Below the pieces are notes generated by a model. That model searched no databases and had not been told where the DNA came from. It was given only the letters and a program-made list of their open reading frames with translations. From the NCBI RefSeq assembly GCF_003012735.1, contig NZ_PXYI01000002.1:822611-886610 (forward strand): a DNA stretch of 64,000 nt, read 5' to 3'. Every line of letters starts with the position of its first letter. The first letter of the stretch is position 1. A program made the position numbers and the translations under genes. Below are positions 16,185 through 28,100 of the stretch, in pieces. The stretch is from Allosphingosinicella deserti. GTDB taxonomy: Bacteria; Pseudomonadota; Alphaproteobacteria; Sphingomonadales; Sphingomonadaceae.

Positions 16185-19100
16185 ATGGTTGCGATTTTCA
16201 CTGGTATTGGGCCGGGCACGGAGCGTGGTTCGGGTTCGCTGCTCGGCAGGGCGGGGCTGCTCGGCTCCTCGTCGCTCGGCCGGAACGGCGAGCAGGTTCT
16301 GGTCAATGCCGCGACCGGCAACCTCGTCATCAGCCAGAGCGACGAGATCCTGATCGGGCGCGGACCCGATGCCGCGATAGCGCGCACCTATAACAGCATG
16401 ACGGGCGTCGCCGACGACAACAATGACCGGTGGCGCCAGAGCACGGACCGGCGCGTGCTGGGGCTCACCGGAACCGTCAACACGAGCGGGAGCACCGTTC
16501 GGCGGATCTCGGCGGACGGATCGAATATCGCCTACACCTACAATGCCGACGGCGTGTACCGGACCCGCCAGGGTGCCGGGGCCTATGACACGCTCTCCTT
16601 CGCCAACGGTGTCTGGACGTGGACCGACGGTGCGACCCAGACGCGCGAGACCTACGCTGCCTATGGCGATTACTGGCAGATCAAGTCGGAAACCGACACC
16701 AGCGGCAACACGCTGACCTTCGACTATGATGGCGCGAACCTCACCCGCGTCACCACCGCGGACGGCGGCTATGTCGCTTATGCGTGGTCCGGCAATACCA
16801 TCACCGGGATTGTGACTGGTTACACCGATCTTGCCGCCAATAGCGGCAAGACGCTGACCCGGACCCGCTACGCTTATGACGAACGGAACCGGCTGAAGAC
16901 AGTAACGGTCGACCTCAGCCCCGAGGACAATGTTACAGGAGATGGACGCGTCTACGTCACCAGCTACGGCTATGACGGCGACAGCACACGTGTCAGCTCC
17001 ATCGCGCAGTCCGATGGCTCGCTGCTCGTGATCGGCTATGATGCCGGCGGCCGGGTCGCCAGCCTCACCGAGACGGTGGCGGCCGGCGTGACCCGGGTCA
17101 CGACCCTCACATATGACGCCAATTTCACCCTCGTCACGGATCCGCAAGGCCAGGTCACCCGGCTCGATTACTCCGCGGCCGGCGAGCGTTTTCTGGAGAA
17201 GGTCACCGCACCGGCGGCCGTTGCCGGCGCCGCACCGCAGGTGGTCGGATTCACCTACGATGCGGTCAGCGCGGATATCGCGTCCGTCACCGATGCCGCC
17301 GGCAACACCACCCGCTACACCTATGATCAGGCCGGCAATCTCCAGATGGAGATTGATCGGCTCGGGAACGTCATCCGGCGCACCTATGGCGCACGCAACG
17401 AGCTGCTGTCGGAAAGCCGGGGCAATGCTGTCGCCAATCCTGCGGTCACGGAAAGTTTCGAGAACGGTGTTGCAAGCGGGTGGACCGGGAGCAACGGTGC
17501 TCCGGTGTCGGGCCCGACAGCCGGTGCGTCCGGCAGCCTGAGCCGCTTCCTCGGTCGCTTCGGCACCACCTGGGGCGGCGAGGGCATCGCCAAGACCTTC
17601 GCATTGAGCGGCACCGGGCAAACGATCGTCGATTTCGATTTCCTCAAGATCGACAGCTGGGATGGCGAGAGCTTCACCATCTCCCTCGACGGAGCGGCGG
17701 CGATCTCGTTCGTGCCGGGCCAGAATGCGAGCGGCAGCTTCACCGCCGGCAGCCTGACCGGCACCTACACGATCACCTCGCCGGGACAGGATGCGGATCT
17801 CGGCTTCGGGCCGCAATTCCTCGATCGGGTCTATCATGTCCAGCTGCAGGTCGCCGGAACCGGCTCGTCGCTGCGGCTCGGCCTCGGATCGACGCTCGAC
17901 CAGCTGGTGGATGACGAATCCTGGGGTGTCGACAACGTCGCTGTGCGCGAGGCGGTCGGGCAGCAGGCACGTTTCGTCTATGACGCCGCCAACCGGCTCC
18001 GCTTCAGCGTGAGTCCCGAAGGCAATGTCCAGCAATTCGTTTATGACGGCCAGGGCAGGCTGGAGTGGACGATCGATTATCCCGGCCACCTCTTTGGGGT
18101 CGCAGCGCTTCCGCAGGGCGCGGTGCTGACCGAGGTGCAATTGGTTGCCTGGCACAACGGTCTGGCAGACAAGAGCACACTCAAGCTCATCAAGAATGTC
18201 TACGATGCCCGCGGCAATCTGAGCCAGGTGCTTCGCTATGGGGCCGCGACCGCCGCCGGAGCGCCGGTGGAGAGCGGCGAGGTCGGCAAGACCAGCTATG
18301 TCTACGACCAGGCGGGCAACTTGCTGCTGACGCAGCAGGACGGCAGGGCAGCGGAGACTTTCGTATATGACGGACTTGGGCGCGTCGTCGCGTCGGTGGA
18401 TGGAGCGGGCGCCAAGACGACCTTCATCTTCAACGATGCGGCGACCCAGACCACGGTCGTGTCGGCCAACGGCCTCGTCGAGATCTCCACCTACAACAAG
18501 GCCGGCGAGCGGATCTCGTTTCTCGAAACGACCGCATCCGGCGGCTCGAACATCCTTCCCAATGCGTCGCTTCTGAACGGCACGGAGGGATGGACCCTAT
18601 CGAACGCGCAGCGCGTGCCGGGGTCCGCCGGCGGGCCGGCGTTCGTGTTCCGCAATATCGGGACGTCCTACGGAACCGCTTACTCCACGGGCGGCGCGGT
18701 ACCCGCCGCGTCCAGCCTCAAGCTTTCCTACATGGTCAAGCCGGCAGCGCCGGATTCGCAATTCCAGACGGCGATCTTCTGGTACGACGCGCAGGGCAAT
18801 TTCATCACCCAGAGCGTGTTCGACCGGTGGCCGGGAGACACCAGCAAGTTCACGGCCTACGAGCATGTCGTGGTGCCGCCCGCGGGCGCGGTCGGCTACT
18901 CGCTGAACGCCAACGGAACCGGAGAATGGGGCGGTCACAGCCTTTCGATCGATAATCATCTCGCCAACGGCTATCTGGTCAACGGCACCCAGGGCTGGGG
19001 GCGGCTCGACAATGTCCAGCGGGTGGCCGGCGGCGCCGGCGGGCCGTCCTTCGTCTTCAGGACAGGACCGGGTCGAGGGACAGCCGAGACGGTCGGGGCA

Positions 19101-22100
19101 CCGGTGCCCGCTGGTGCCGGCCTTACCTTGTCCTATGTGGTGAAGCCGACGGCGCCCGACACCCAGTTCCAGACCGCCATCTACTGGTATGACGCCCAGG
19201 GCAATTTCATCACCCAGAGCATCTTCGACAGGTGGCCGGGCAACGTAAACGCCTACACCAGCTACGAGCACCAGATCATCCCGCCGGCGAACGCCGTCGC
19301 CTACACCCTCTACACGAACGGCAGCGGCGACTTCGGCGGGCACAGGCTGGCCGTGACCTCGTCGGCGACGGCGGCGGCGGCGAATGCCGAAATCTATACC
19401 TACGACAAAGCGGGGCGCCTGATCGCAGAGCGCAGCGCAGGAGCCTCGATCAGCTACCATGTCTATGACAAGGCCGGGCGGCTGGTTGGCGACGTCAGCC
19501 ACCTCGGAGAGCTGGTCGAATATCGATACGACGCCAATAACCGTCTCGTCGCCACGATCGCCTACGGCACGCCGGTCGACGCGGCGAAGCTGCCCGGGCT
19601 CGCCAATTCCGATGCTCCGGCGGACCTTGCTTCGATCCGCCCGCCGGCCGATGCGGCGCGCGATATCTGGACCTGGCGGATCTACGACAAGGAGGGGCGC
19701 CTGGTCGAAGCGATCGCGGGCGACGGCAGCGTCTCGATCCAGGACTATGACTTTGCAGGACGGCTCATCAGGACGACGTCCTACGAGAATCGCTTGTCGG
19801 CTGCGCAGCTCACGAGCCTGCGGGGGGCGCTCCCGACCTCGGTGATCGCGCCGACTGCGAGCGGGAAGGACGCGGTCGGGCGGAGCTTCTACGACAAGGA
19901 TGGCAATCTCGTCGCTATCCTCAACGGCGAGGGGCAACTCACCCGGATCGTGCACGACGGCTCCGGCCAGAAGATTGCCGAAACAACCTTCTTCAACGCG
20001 GTCGCGGGAGAGCTTCGTTCCGGCGCCGCATTGGAAGTGCTTCTCGCAAATGTGCAGCCGCACGCGAGCGATCGCCGTTTCAACTTTGTCTATGACGGGC
20101 AGGGCCTGCTGCGCTTTGCAATCGACGCGGTCGGCCACGTCACGGAGTATCGCTACGGCGCAGGAGGCGCCGACGAAGCTCGCCGGCCGGTCGAGACCAT
20201 CGAGCATGCCAAGGCCTTGCCGTCTCTTTCAGCTTACAGCTTTGCGGCGGTCAGCAACAGCTTCTATCCGGCAAACATCCTTCCCAACGCGTCGCTTCTG
20301 AACGGCACGGAGGGATGGACTCTCACGAACGCGCAGCGCGTGCCGGGGTCTGCCGGCGGGCCGGCGTTCGTGTTCCGCAATATCGGGACGTCCTACGGAA
20401 CCGCTTACTCCACGGGCGGCGCGGTACCGGCCGCGTCCAGCCTCAAGCTTTCCTACATGGTGAAGCCGGCAGCGCCGGATTCGCAATTCCAGACGGCGAT
20501 CTTCTGGTACGACGCGCAAGGCAATTTCATCACCCAGAGCGTGTTCGACCGGTGGCCGGGAGACACCAGCAAGTTCACGGCCTACGAGCATGTCGTGGTG
20601 CCGCCCGCGGGCGCGGTCGGCTACTCGCTGAACGCCAACGGAACCGGAGAATGGGGCGGTCACAGCCTTTCGATCGATAATCATCTCGCCAACGGCTATC
20701 TGGTCAACGGCACCCAGGGCTGGGGGCGGCTCGACAATGTTCAGCGGGTGGCCGGCGGCGCCGGCGGGCCGTCCTTCGTCTTCAGGACAGGACCGGGTCG
20801 AGGGACAGCCGAGACGGTCGGGGCACCGGTGCCCGCTGGTGCCAGCCTTACCTTGTCCTATGTGGTGAAGCCGACGGCGCCCGACACCCAGTTCCAGACC
20901 GCCATCTACTGGTATGACGCCCAGGGCAATTTCATCACCCAGAGCATCTTCGACAGGTGGCCGGGCAACGTAAACGCCTACACCAGCTACGAGCACCAGA
21001 TCATCCCGCCGGCGAACGCCGTCGCCTACACCCTCTACACGAACGGCAGCGGCGACTTCGGCGGATACGCGCTGAGGGTCGACGCGCTGTCGACCCCGGC
21101 CGACCGCAAGAGCTACTCGGTCTACGACAGCGCCGGCCGGCTCGCTTATGCAATCGACGCTGCAGGCGCCGTCACCGGCTACCGCTACGATGCGGTCGGG
21201 CATGTGACCGGGGTCGTGCAATATGCCTCGAACACGGCGTTCATGGCTTCGCCGAGCAAGGCGCAGATGGATGCGTGGGCTCAGGCGCAGCCGTCCGCTG
21301 CCACCCGCGTCACCCGCAATTTCTACGCCGAGAATGGCGATCTGCGGTTCACGATCGATGCCGAGGGATATGTCACCGGGCACGAATATGATGCAGACGG
21401 CCATGTCATCCGCACGAGGCGCTACAGCGCCGTCGCGACGGTGGCTGACACGCTTCTGAGCGTCAGCAACTGGGCCGCAAGCGCCGCCTATGTCGAGACC
21501 AGCTTCCGCTACGATCCCACGGGACGCCTGGTCCGTTCGACCGGCGCCGAGGGCGGCTACACCGACTACAGCTATAATGCGAACGGGACCCTGCTTGCCG
21601 AGACCGCCATGACCGGCACGGCGAACGAGGTGTCGACCCGCTACGAATATGACGGCGCAGGGCGGATCACGGCCGAGCACCGCGCCCACGGCATCGTGAA
21701 CCCCGACAATGTGCTCATCCAGCAGACGACCCGTTATGCTTATGACGGCCACGGCAATGTGGTCGAGGTCACCGATCCGCGGTTGAACAAGACGTTGCGC
21801 AGCTTCGACCGTGCCGGGCGGCTGCTGAGCGAGACGGATGCCGAGAACGGCATCGTCCGGTACGAATATGACGCGTTCGGCAACGCGGTGAAGGTTACCG
21901 ACAAGCGCGGTTTTACGACGTACAATTATTACGACAATGCCGGCCGGCTGATCGCCTCGCGCGATCCCGAAAACTATCTCACCGAGACGAGCTACACCGC
22001 GTTCGGCGAGGTGGCGTCGGTGACCCGGCGCTTCAACGTCGTCGCCGGCGCGGCTGCTGTCGGAACGGTGCCGAGCGCGGCGGCACACGACAAGGACGCG

Positions 22101-25100
22101 ACGACGCACTTCGAATATGACCGGCTCGGCCGGGTGGTGAAGACGATCGACGCTGAAGGTTCTTTCGAGACTTACAAGCTGGACGCATTCGGGCAGCGTA
22201 TCGAGGTTCGAAACAAGCTTGGCGGGGTCACCCTGAACAGCTTCGATCGCCGCGGCCTGCTCGTCGCCGAAACTCTGCCGATGAGCTCCGTCAAGCCCGA
22301 TGGGACGATTCAGGCGACGACCGTCACCAATCGCTTCGTCTATGATGCGCGCGGCAATCGTACCGAGATGGTCGAGGCGAGTGGCCTCGCCGAGGCGCGC
22401 ACGACCCTCTATTTCTACGACGGCGCGAACCGGCTGACCGAAAGCCGGCTCATCCTCAAGGAAGCCGATCGCACCACGCCCGGCGCTGATACGCCGCGCG
22501 AGCGCTACAAATATGACCAACTCGGCCGACTGGTCGAAACGATCAACGCGCTCGGCGGGCGGACCTTCTCTTATTATGACAAGCTCGGTCGGCTCGTCGA
22601 GCAGATCGACCCGGCCGGCGCGATGATCTCCTGGCGCTACGATGCCGCGAGCAACGTCATTCATGAGCGCCGCTGGGCGCAAAAGCCGACGTCGGCCGAG
22701 GTGGGCACGCATGGCTGGCCCACCGTCACCGCCGACGACCGGGTGACGAACTATACGTACGACAAGCTCAATCGCGTCCAGAAGACCGACAGGATCAATC
22801 CGCAGGTCAACGCCGGCCCGGCCAAGGTCGTGACCGGAGCATGGAACGGCAGTGCTTACGTCACTGCCGGGTCCGACCTGGTGGTTTCGTACGAATATGA
22901 TGCCCACGGCAATGTCACCAGGCAGACCGATGCCAGCGGCAATTCGGTCTATTCCTATTATGATAAGGCCGGACGCCGGGTCGAGCAGGTCGACCAGGAA
23001 GGCTACATGACCTCCTGGCGCTACGACTCCGAGGGCAACGTCATCCACGAGCGTCGATGGGCCCAGCGCGTGCCGTCCGCGACCGTGGCGGACCACGGCT
23101 GGCCGGTCGTGACCGCGGACGATCGCTGCACCGAATTCACGTACGACCGAAATGGTCGACGGCTGACCGAAAGCCGCTGGGTGGACGGAGCCAATTACGG
23201 TGCCGGGCAGCGCACGATCACTTACACCTATAACGGTCTTGACCAAGTCACCTCCAAGCAGGAAGCGACCGGGGACACCACCACTTACATCTATGACCTG
23301 GCTGGGCGTTTAGAGACCGAGAAGCGCCAGGGTTTCGTCGATCATAGCGGTGCCGCGGTGTCGCCGACGACGAACTATCGTTATGACGGGCTCAACAATC
23401 TCGTGCGAACCGCCGAAGGCATGGCGGGCGAGCGTGTCACGCGCTACGTCTATGGCGCCGGCGGCCGGTTGGCGTCGATGACGAATGCCGCAGGCGGCGA
23501 GTTCTCATATGTCTACGACGCAGCGGGCAACAAGATCCGCGAATCCTATGTCCGTCGCCAGGTACAGAGCGTCAACGCGCAGGGTGTGGTCACCTACAGG
23601 GACCTGACCGAGGCGGTGATCGAGACTCGCGACGTGCTCGGCCGCGTCACCGGCCAGGCGCTCGCCAGCTGGAACGGCAGCGCGTGGGTCAATGGCGATC
23701 GCCAGGACACGGCCTACAACTCGTTCGGCGAGGTCTCGGCGCGCGGCACGAACGGACTGTGGCAGGAGCAGTTCGCTTACAATGCAGCCGGCCAGCTGAC
23801 CGCGACCAACTCCGGTGGCGGCGTCTGGCGCTATTTCGTCTACGACAATGCCGGCAACCAGACGCTTGCGGTCGAGAGCGAGGGGACGGATCTCGCGGGC
23901 AAGACGCTGGACCAGGTGCTTGCTCTTGCCAGAGGCAACGGCGCCTGGGCCGGTGCCACCTATGTCGACGGCATCAACACGACGATCACGATCGTCGACA
24001 AGCGCGGCCAGGCGACCACCACGGCGGCGATGAAGCGGCAGCTGAGCGCCACCGTAAGCGCCGTCGATATCGCGACGACGAAGGGCTACAATGCCTTCGG
24101 CGAGGTCGCCTGGGAGAAGAATGCCGAAGGGGCACAGACCAGCTACGTCTACAACACGATGGGCCGCGTTCGCTCCATCGTCCGGCCGACGGTGTCGGTC
24201 ACGTCCGAGAACGGCACCAGGCAGCAGGTCGCTCCGACCGAATATTTCTCCTACGATCTTTCTGGGCGCCTGACCGGCACCACCGATGCCAATGGCAACG
24301 TGACGACGCGGCAGCTTCTCGCCGGCACCGGCTATGGCGGCAGCGAGGCGCTGGTCACCGTCGAGACCCATGCCGACGGCGGTGTTTCCCGGATCATCTA
24401 CGATCAGTTCGGGGACGCGCGGGTTATCCGCAACGAGCTCGAGACCTCGGCCAGCCACACGTTGCGCTCGGTTCATGACGAGACCCGCAATTACGACAAT
24501 CTGGGTCGGCTGGTCCTGCAGACGGAGCGTGGCGGGCTCACCCACGCTTACACGTATGATCTGCTCGGCCGTCGCATCCTGCACACCAACACGGTCCTGG
24601 GTGCGGCCAATGCCGAAATCACCGACTATGATCTGCAGGGCAGGGTGACGCGGCAGGTGGCGTTCGGCGGCGACACGACGACGACCAGCTATGCCTGGGA
24701 CGCGACGCTGCAGACCGCGGGCGTGACCGTGGGCGGCTGGGCGACCACCACCACCCTCGCCAACACTCTTACCTCCGTCGAGAAGGAGGACGTTTTCGGC
24801 CACGCCCTCTACAAGAAGGATCTTGGCGGGCGCATCTCGGAGATGACCTACGACAAGGCCGGGCGCCTGACCGCGCGTACCGGCGCCGGGGCGATGACCT
24901 GGACATGGCTGAACTCGGGGCTGGTCGATACGATCACGGCAACGAGCGGCGCGTCGAACACGCAGAACTGGAGCAGCAAGACCACCAGCCACGGTTATGA
25001 CGTGCTCGGCAATCTCGTAGCCCAGTACACCGTCGATACGGTGGAAGAATATTACCAATATTCGTGGGAAGACGGCGGGTCGGCTTATTATTACGACACC

Positions 25101-28100
25101 GAGCGGGTCTCCCGGGTTGTGCAGAATGCGACGGCGGATTATGACACTCTAGGCCGCCTCGTCTGGTGGAGCGAGGCCGGCACGGGAACCGCGCCGGCGG
25201 CCCGCACCGACTATGAATATGATGCCAACGGCAACATCCGCCGGACGCTGGCGAGCTATCGCGCTCTTGACACGAACGGCACCGCCTCGACCAGCGCGTC
25301 GACGCAGGACCTCTGGTACCGCTACGACAAGATGAACCGGGTGACGACCGCCAAGGGGTCGCTCCAGAACGGGCAGATCGTCGGCGGCGAGATCAACACC
25401 TACAATGTGGCGGGGCAGCGCAAGACGACGACGAAAACGGTCGCGGCCAGCGCCTCGATCCCGAACCCCTATGATTATGACGGCACTCAACCTTATATCG
25501 AGCAGGGCTATGAGGGGCAGCGGCTCGAGACCTATGTCTACGACGCCGCCGGCAATCTCGACTTCGTCTATGGCATCGATGGCGGCTGGGAGCAGAGGCC
25601 GGACGGCACCATCGTCGGCCTGCCGCCGTCGGGCACCGGATCCCGGATCGCGGATTATGATTATGACGGCCTCGGCCGGGTTACCCGGCAGCTCGACTAT
25701 GACGCGAGCGGCACGGTGGTCCAGTATCAGCGTGACGTCACTTACAACGCCAAGAGCCAGATTACCGGCGAGACCACCAACACCCGGCGCGGCGCTGACA
25801 TCTTCCGCAGCATCGTCGTCAACAATTACGGTACCGGCACTGCCTATGCGCTCGGTGCGGTGGTCTGGTCGACGTCGCAGAACGACAAGTTCGTCAAGGG
25901 CACCACGTTGGCGACGGGCAGCGCGAACCCGCTCGACACGCGCACCGACAACACGATCGGGTGGTACGACGGGGCCGTCACCACGCAGGTCCGCTTCGAC
26001 GAGAATACCGGCAGCACGTCCAACACGATCTTCAGGACGACCTACAATTACAACGATGCCGGGCAGTTGCAGTCCGCGCAGGTGAATGACGGCCGCCCGA
26101 GGACGGTAACCTACACCAACGACATGACCGGGCAGGTGATCCGGCGTGATGAGGCGGACAACAAAATACCGACCCAGTCCCAGCCCTACCTGAACGGCGA
26201 TCCGCATGAAGTGTGGTACCGTTTCGGCGGCAAGCAGATGGGCTATGTCGGCAACAACGGCACGCTCGACACCGATTACCAGAGCTCGGTTTCGAACCGC
26301 ACGGCCACGGCCGGCACCGGCGCGTTCCGCAACGGCGGCGCCTATGGCGGGGCGCATGCCGACTTCGACCTGAGCACGAGCGCGCTGACCAGCTACAGCC
26401 AGGGCGGCTCGGGCGGGAGCTATACCGTGCAGGGCGGCGAGACGCTGACCTCGATCGCGGCACAGCTCTGGGGCGATGCCTCGCTCTGGTACAAGCTTGC
26501 CGAGGCGAACGGCCTGTCGGCGTCGAACGCGCTGATGGAAGGGCAGCGGCTCACCATCCCGGCCGGGGTGATGAAGAACACGCACAATGCGTCGACGTTC
26601 AAGCCCTATGATCCTGCCGAGGCGATGGGCGAGACCAGCCCGACCACGCCCAAGCCGCAGACGCAGAAGAGCAACAAGTGCGGCGTGTTCGGGCAGATCC
26701 TTCTGATCGCGGTGGCCGTCGCAGTATCTGTCTACACCGGCGGCGCGCTTGCCGGCACATTGGGCAACGCATTGGGCTCGACGTTCCTTGGCGGCGTTGC
26801 CGCTGGTGCGGTCGGCGGTGCTGTGGGCAGCATCGCGAGTCAGGGCTTGGGCGTTGCCACGGGGATCCAGCAAGGCTTTAGCTGGAAGGGCGTCGCGCTG
26901 GCAGCGATCGGCGGTGCTGTCGGTGGTGCGATGAAGGGTGTCGATGTGTTCGGCAAAGCCGATGTCGGCCTGGTGAAGCTTGGCAATGATGTCGCCAGAG
27001 GCGCGATATCGAATGTTGCGAGCCAAGGAATCGGGATTGCGACTACCCTTCAGAGCAAGTTCGACTGGACCGGCGTGGCAATCGGGGGAGTTGTCGCGGG
27101 CGCCGTGGGCTTGGCCAACCGGACCGTGGCCGGGCTCGGGGTTGGAGCACTTGCGGGGTCGGAACAGGCATCGCGGCCTAGCTTTGGAAACATGGCCAAT
27201 CAGGCCATTTCAGGAGCTGCCGGCGCCTTGGCGGGAGGCGCGGCGAGGAGTCTTGCAACGGGCACGAGCTTTGGTGACAATGTTCTTGCAGCGCTGCCCG
27301 ACGTGATCGGGAGCACGATAGGCAACGCCCTTGCCGGCGCCGTCCAACGTCAACCGTCCGCGATGGGCGGCCCGCTCGATCCCGGGGAAGTCGCTCCAGC
27401 GGCCGAGACGATCGACAGCGGCAGCGCACTCGGCCCTGACGGCGAGATCGTCGTTACAGGCTATCGCTCATGGCTGGAGCGTCTAGGCGCAAATCTGACC
27501 AGGGGTGCCTCGGAACTTTGGCACTCATGGGGTTTCGACGACCTTTCCAACAGGATAACGAACTCGATTACGGGTTTCGGATCAGCGCTTTCGTCCAAGG
27601 CCACTGACGCCAATCTGGGCCGCACGGTTCTTGTCGGTATTACCTCGAGTATCGCCGGACAAAGCTTTGGAAGGCTGGTGAATGGTTCGTTGACTGACAG
27701 AAACGCCGCTGCCTATTGGGGTGGGATGCGCGATCATGCCGGCGGCTTGTTCCGGTCGGCAGCGTCGCTTGCCCAGATTGCGCACGATCTCAGTCCGCAA
27801 GGCGTCGCGAACTCGCTCGCAGAAGCGGCGGGCGTTCGAACGTTCGGCCCGAACGCTGCGCGATCCGCATTGCCGATCGCACAGGCAGCCGTCGCTGGAA
27901 GCGAATATGTATCCTCCCGCGTCAGCAACCGCTCTCTGATCGTCAGCGACGCTCAGCGGCTCTACGGTTCGGCGAAGAGCGAAATCCAAGCTTTTCAGAG
28001 GTTGGACTCGGCTGGCAAGCAGGAGGTAATCCTCAGGCTGGCAGGAGCCGGAACCGTGGAGGCAGTGGCTGCCGTCCTCACGGCGGGAGCCTCAAGGGCT

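Noticed and set aside
16128..18155. Long open frames opposite Rhs1 and Rhs2 (several of 500-1000 codons)
   Set aside because: They are antisense shadows caused by high GC and the codon pattern of the YD repeats; their products have no coherent domain.
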